From NCBI GenBank assembly GCA_033980235.1, contig CM067064.1, positions 608,501 to 672,500 of the forward strand: DNA of 64,000 nt, read 5' to 3'. This document shows, piece by piece, positions 11,313 to 64,000 of the stretch. The notes under the pieces were generated by a model, which had not been told where the DNA came from, did not search any database, and saw only the letters and a list, made by a program, of their open reading frames with translations. Position 1 is the stretch's first letter. Every line of letters starts with the position of its first letter. Position numbers and translations under genes: made by a program. This DNA is from Diadema setosum (Eukaryota > Echinodermata > Echinoidea > Diadematoida > Diadematidae).

Positions 11313-12481
11313 TATAGGTTTCCCCGGCCAATTTCGCACTTTTGTCAGTCCAATTCCTAATTGCTGCATTCAATTTAGCAAAATATACCATAGATGACAT
11401 GTTCGGTAGTTCAATTTTATGATCTCTTCATTCAAATTAACTTTGGAGCATTCAAATTACCTTTAGCCTCATTCTAATTAACACTTTTTCAATTGAAATT
11501 CGTAAAACAAGCACCATTTGGTTATTCGCTCATTCAGTTTAGAATGATATAGTCACGTGATCACGGACATGCTGCTCTCGTTCATTCCAATCCATTTTTT
11601 GGCAATCAATTTAATATCTTTTGCAGTCAATTTAGCACGCATGCTTATGGTTTGCTTCTTTCTTTATTTTCTTAACATAGTTATTGTTTTCCAAGCGTCA
11701 TTACATTTCATATTTTCGTACTCATTTCAGAGATTTTGGCTACATTTTTTTTTCTTTAATGTGCTTAGTGTCTCTTCAAGTCCGAAGATAGTGCAACATG
11801 TGCATGGCCACAACTTATCTCGCCGTTGAGCGCTTTATTCCGTGTGTCGGCCAGTTGTGGGAAGTCAAGGTTATGATCATCAAATATTCCTATAATTCTT
11901 TTTCTGTCCCCTTGAGAAATACGTCTGTATCTAACTTGTGCCGTCATGACTGTAAGAAGATGAAGTTAAACTAGAGTATTGGTACATGTAGGCCTAAAAT
12001 GTCATGTATGAAAGAAAAGGGGCGTTACAGAACAGCAAACTCGAGTTATATGATATGGTCAAAAATACGATACTTTTACTGCTTAACAGTGCGTGGCTGA
12101 AACAATAAGTCACATAGAAATACGCGTTTAAATGTTATCACCTTTTCAAAAAAGAAATAACATGACGTTAATTTCAATGAACATGTTATGTTATATATAG
12201 GAATTTGACTGCCCATACGCGAAATTGAATGACTGAAATACCCCTTTCGCCAGTGCTGGCGAATTTGAATGACTGAAGAGCACGTGCCAATTTGAATGCC
12301 CGTTTTACGAATTCGAAAGGCACACGTTATGTGCAAATCTCATTGATCGGAATGCTAAATTGAACGAACAACTTGCAATTTTGAATGACAGAATGTGCAG
12401 TGATGAGGATTTTCGCTAAATTGAATGAACCTTTTATCAAATGGACTGACAAAAGTGCGAAATTGGCCGGTAAAACCTATA
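11313..12481 (-). mobile_element. 1.2-kb TIR element, copy 1
   Basis: Starts TATAGGTTTCCCCGGCC and ends GGCCGGTAAAACCTATA, an inverted repeat of about 45 bp with mismatches, flanked by TA. Both flanks inside the TIRs carry repeats of a word such as ATTCAATTTAGC or GAATTTGAATGACTGAA in opposite orientation. A minus-strand frame at about 11765-11947 (ISQGDRKRIIGIFDDHNLD) is shared with copy 2 and resembles the first helix of a helix-turn-helix transposase domain. The frame is too short to be a working transposase. Confidence 0.75.
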
Positions 12482-12619
12482 CTAAAGATAATCTTTCGTT
12501 CATTCATGCTTTTGCAATTAATAGTCAGTTTTATAGCACTCTTTTGGGCCACGCCGTATTCAAGCATAAATACTGAGTTGTCTCATATAACCAAACGAAT
12601 ACTGTAACCAATTCTTCTT

Positions 12620-12965
12620 TCACTCGATCACTGGACGAACCTGCCGACCCGTTCGATGCAAGATCTTACACAGATCGAGTCATGTCGAGCTGGTCTAAGA
12701 AGTCTAGTAGAAATCGAGTATTGACCGTGTAGCGATCGTGTATTGATTGTGTGTAGATCGGGATGTTCGAGTAGAGATCTGTGTGGTTGTCGAGGAGAGA
12801 TTCTGGAGATGTCGAGAATGGTCGGATGTGGATCGTAAAAGATCGAATAGTGGTCGGCAAGGGATCGTGTTGAAGGACGATCGAGCATTTGGTCGGGATT
12901 GGTCTGGTAAAAATAGGTGATCGGGATTGATCTCGCTTGATCGAGTTGATCTGATCGGCAGTGGG
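12620..12965. repeat. Dense GATC/CGA-word region, right
   Basis: Counterpart of 9413-9800: GATCGAG, GATCGGGA, GATCGTG and similar words every 10-20 bases. Together the two regions may be subterminal arrays of a larger element (about 9.4-13.0 kb) into which the TIR element 11313-12481 was inserted. No shared terminal sequence was found to prove it. Confidence 0.55.
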
Positions 12966-13252
12966 AACTGGAGATGTGGATGTACAATGAAATCCTTTCA
13001 CCAAGGCTGGAACCAATTAGCACTCCATGTATATTTCACTATAAATAAAAATGTGATATTGGACTTTATAATCAAAATCACAAATTGCCTTCAAGCTGTG
13101 GAGTGCCAATATAGACCATAGTAAAATACTTCCACAGTTTTTTAGTGTGCGTTAGAGTCGTGTGATTTTTTTTTTTTGCGTATATCATATCCACAGTTCA
13201 CCATAAAAAATAAAGTTACATTAATGTTTACTTTGATTCTTTGTTGCCATAG
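12966..13252. other. Sequence upstream of the first recognised host exon
   Basis: No exon, promoter element or repeat recognised. The last 50 bases are intron with a polypyrimidine stretch and acceptor for FN3-1. Confidence 0.5.
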
Positions 13253-63830
<50,578 letters not shown>

Positions 63831-64000
63831 GTAAGTGTGGTCAGCTGAAGATCAGAAAATGAAGATACTGTTTCATTCGTAATTAAAGGGGTTGTATAGT
63901 TTTGGCTGAGATCTAACTTCAGGTTTCAACATTTTTTGTTGAGATAATAAGAAAAATCTTATGAAATGTGAAAGAGCGTGTAATTCCAAGAGGAATTCAA

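Overview
This window is eukaryotic genomic DNA. Short exons with consensus GT/AG splice sites sit in long, A+T-rich introns packed with transposable elements and simple repeats. There are no bacterial-style operons. The FN3/EGF gene, the intron style and the two Gmr1-like LTR elements (a Ty3/gypsy lineage described from deuterostomes) suggest an invertebrate deuterostome, perhaps an echinoderm. That placement is inference from sequence style, not a species identification.

Host gene: one plus-strand gene runs from about 13.25 kb to beyond 63.83 kb. I delimit 31 internal exons: 13 fibronectin type III (FN3) domains on 14 exons, and 17 EGF-like domains with one exon each. The order is FN3-1 to FN3-12, EGF-1 to EGF-12, FN3-13, then EGF-13 to EGF-17. 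All domain-bounding introns are phase 1, so every module can join in frame. Joined, the exons give 5439 bp (1813 codons) with no stop. No initiator, signal peptide, membrane anchor or terminal stop is visible, so both ends lie outside the window or were not recognised. The EGF modules carry Notch-type motifs: 12 of 17 have the O-fucose consensus and 11 of 17 the O-glucose consensus. The product is probably a large extracellular or cell-surface protein, which I cannot name.

Upstream 13 kb: a duplicated segment of about 1.3 kb is present twice (1-7371 and about 8113-9412). The first copy is interrupted by a complete Ty3/gypsy-class element (431-6972) with two identical 195-bp LTRs. A tandem repeat (about 7624-7990) and a zone of DNA-transposon-like sequence (9.4-13.0 kb) follow.

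Introns: a second LTR element (26873-33696, minus strand) lies in the intron between FN3-7 and FN3-8, with 1224-bp LTRs differing at one position and a 5-bp target duplication. Both LTR elements place integrase before reverse transcriptase. They carry complementary lesions: the first lacks the integrase catalytic core, the second lacks reverse transcriptase. Other introns hold decayed non-LTR retrotransposons, a seven-copy satellite of about 265 bp, paired copies of TTAA-flanked hairpin elements, and many foldback elements in which arrays of a family-specific short word lie next to the terminal inverted repeats.
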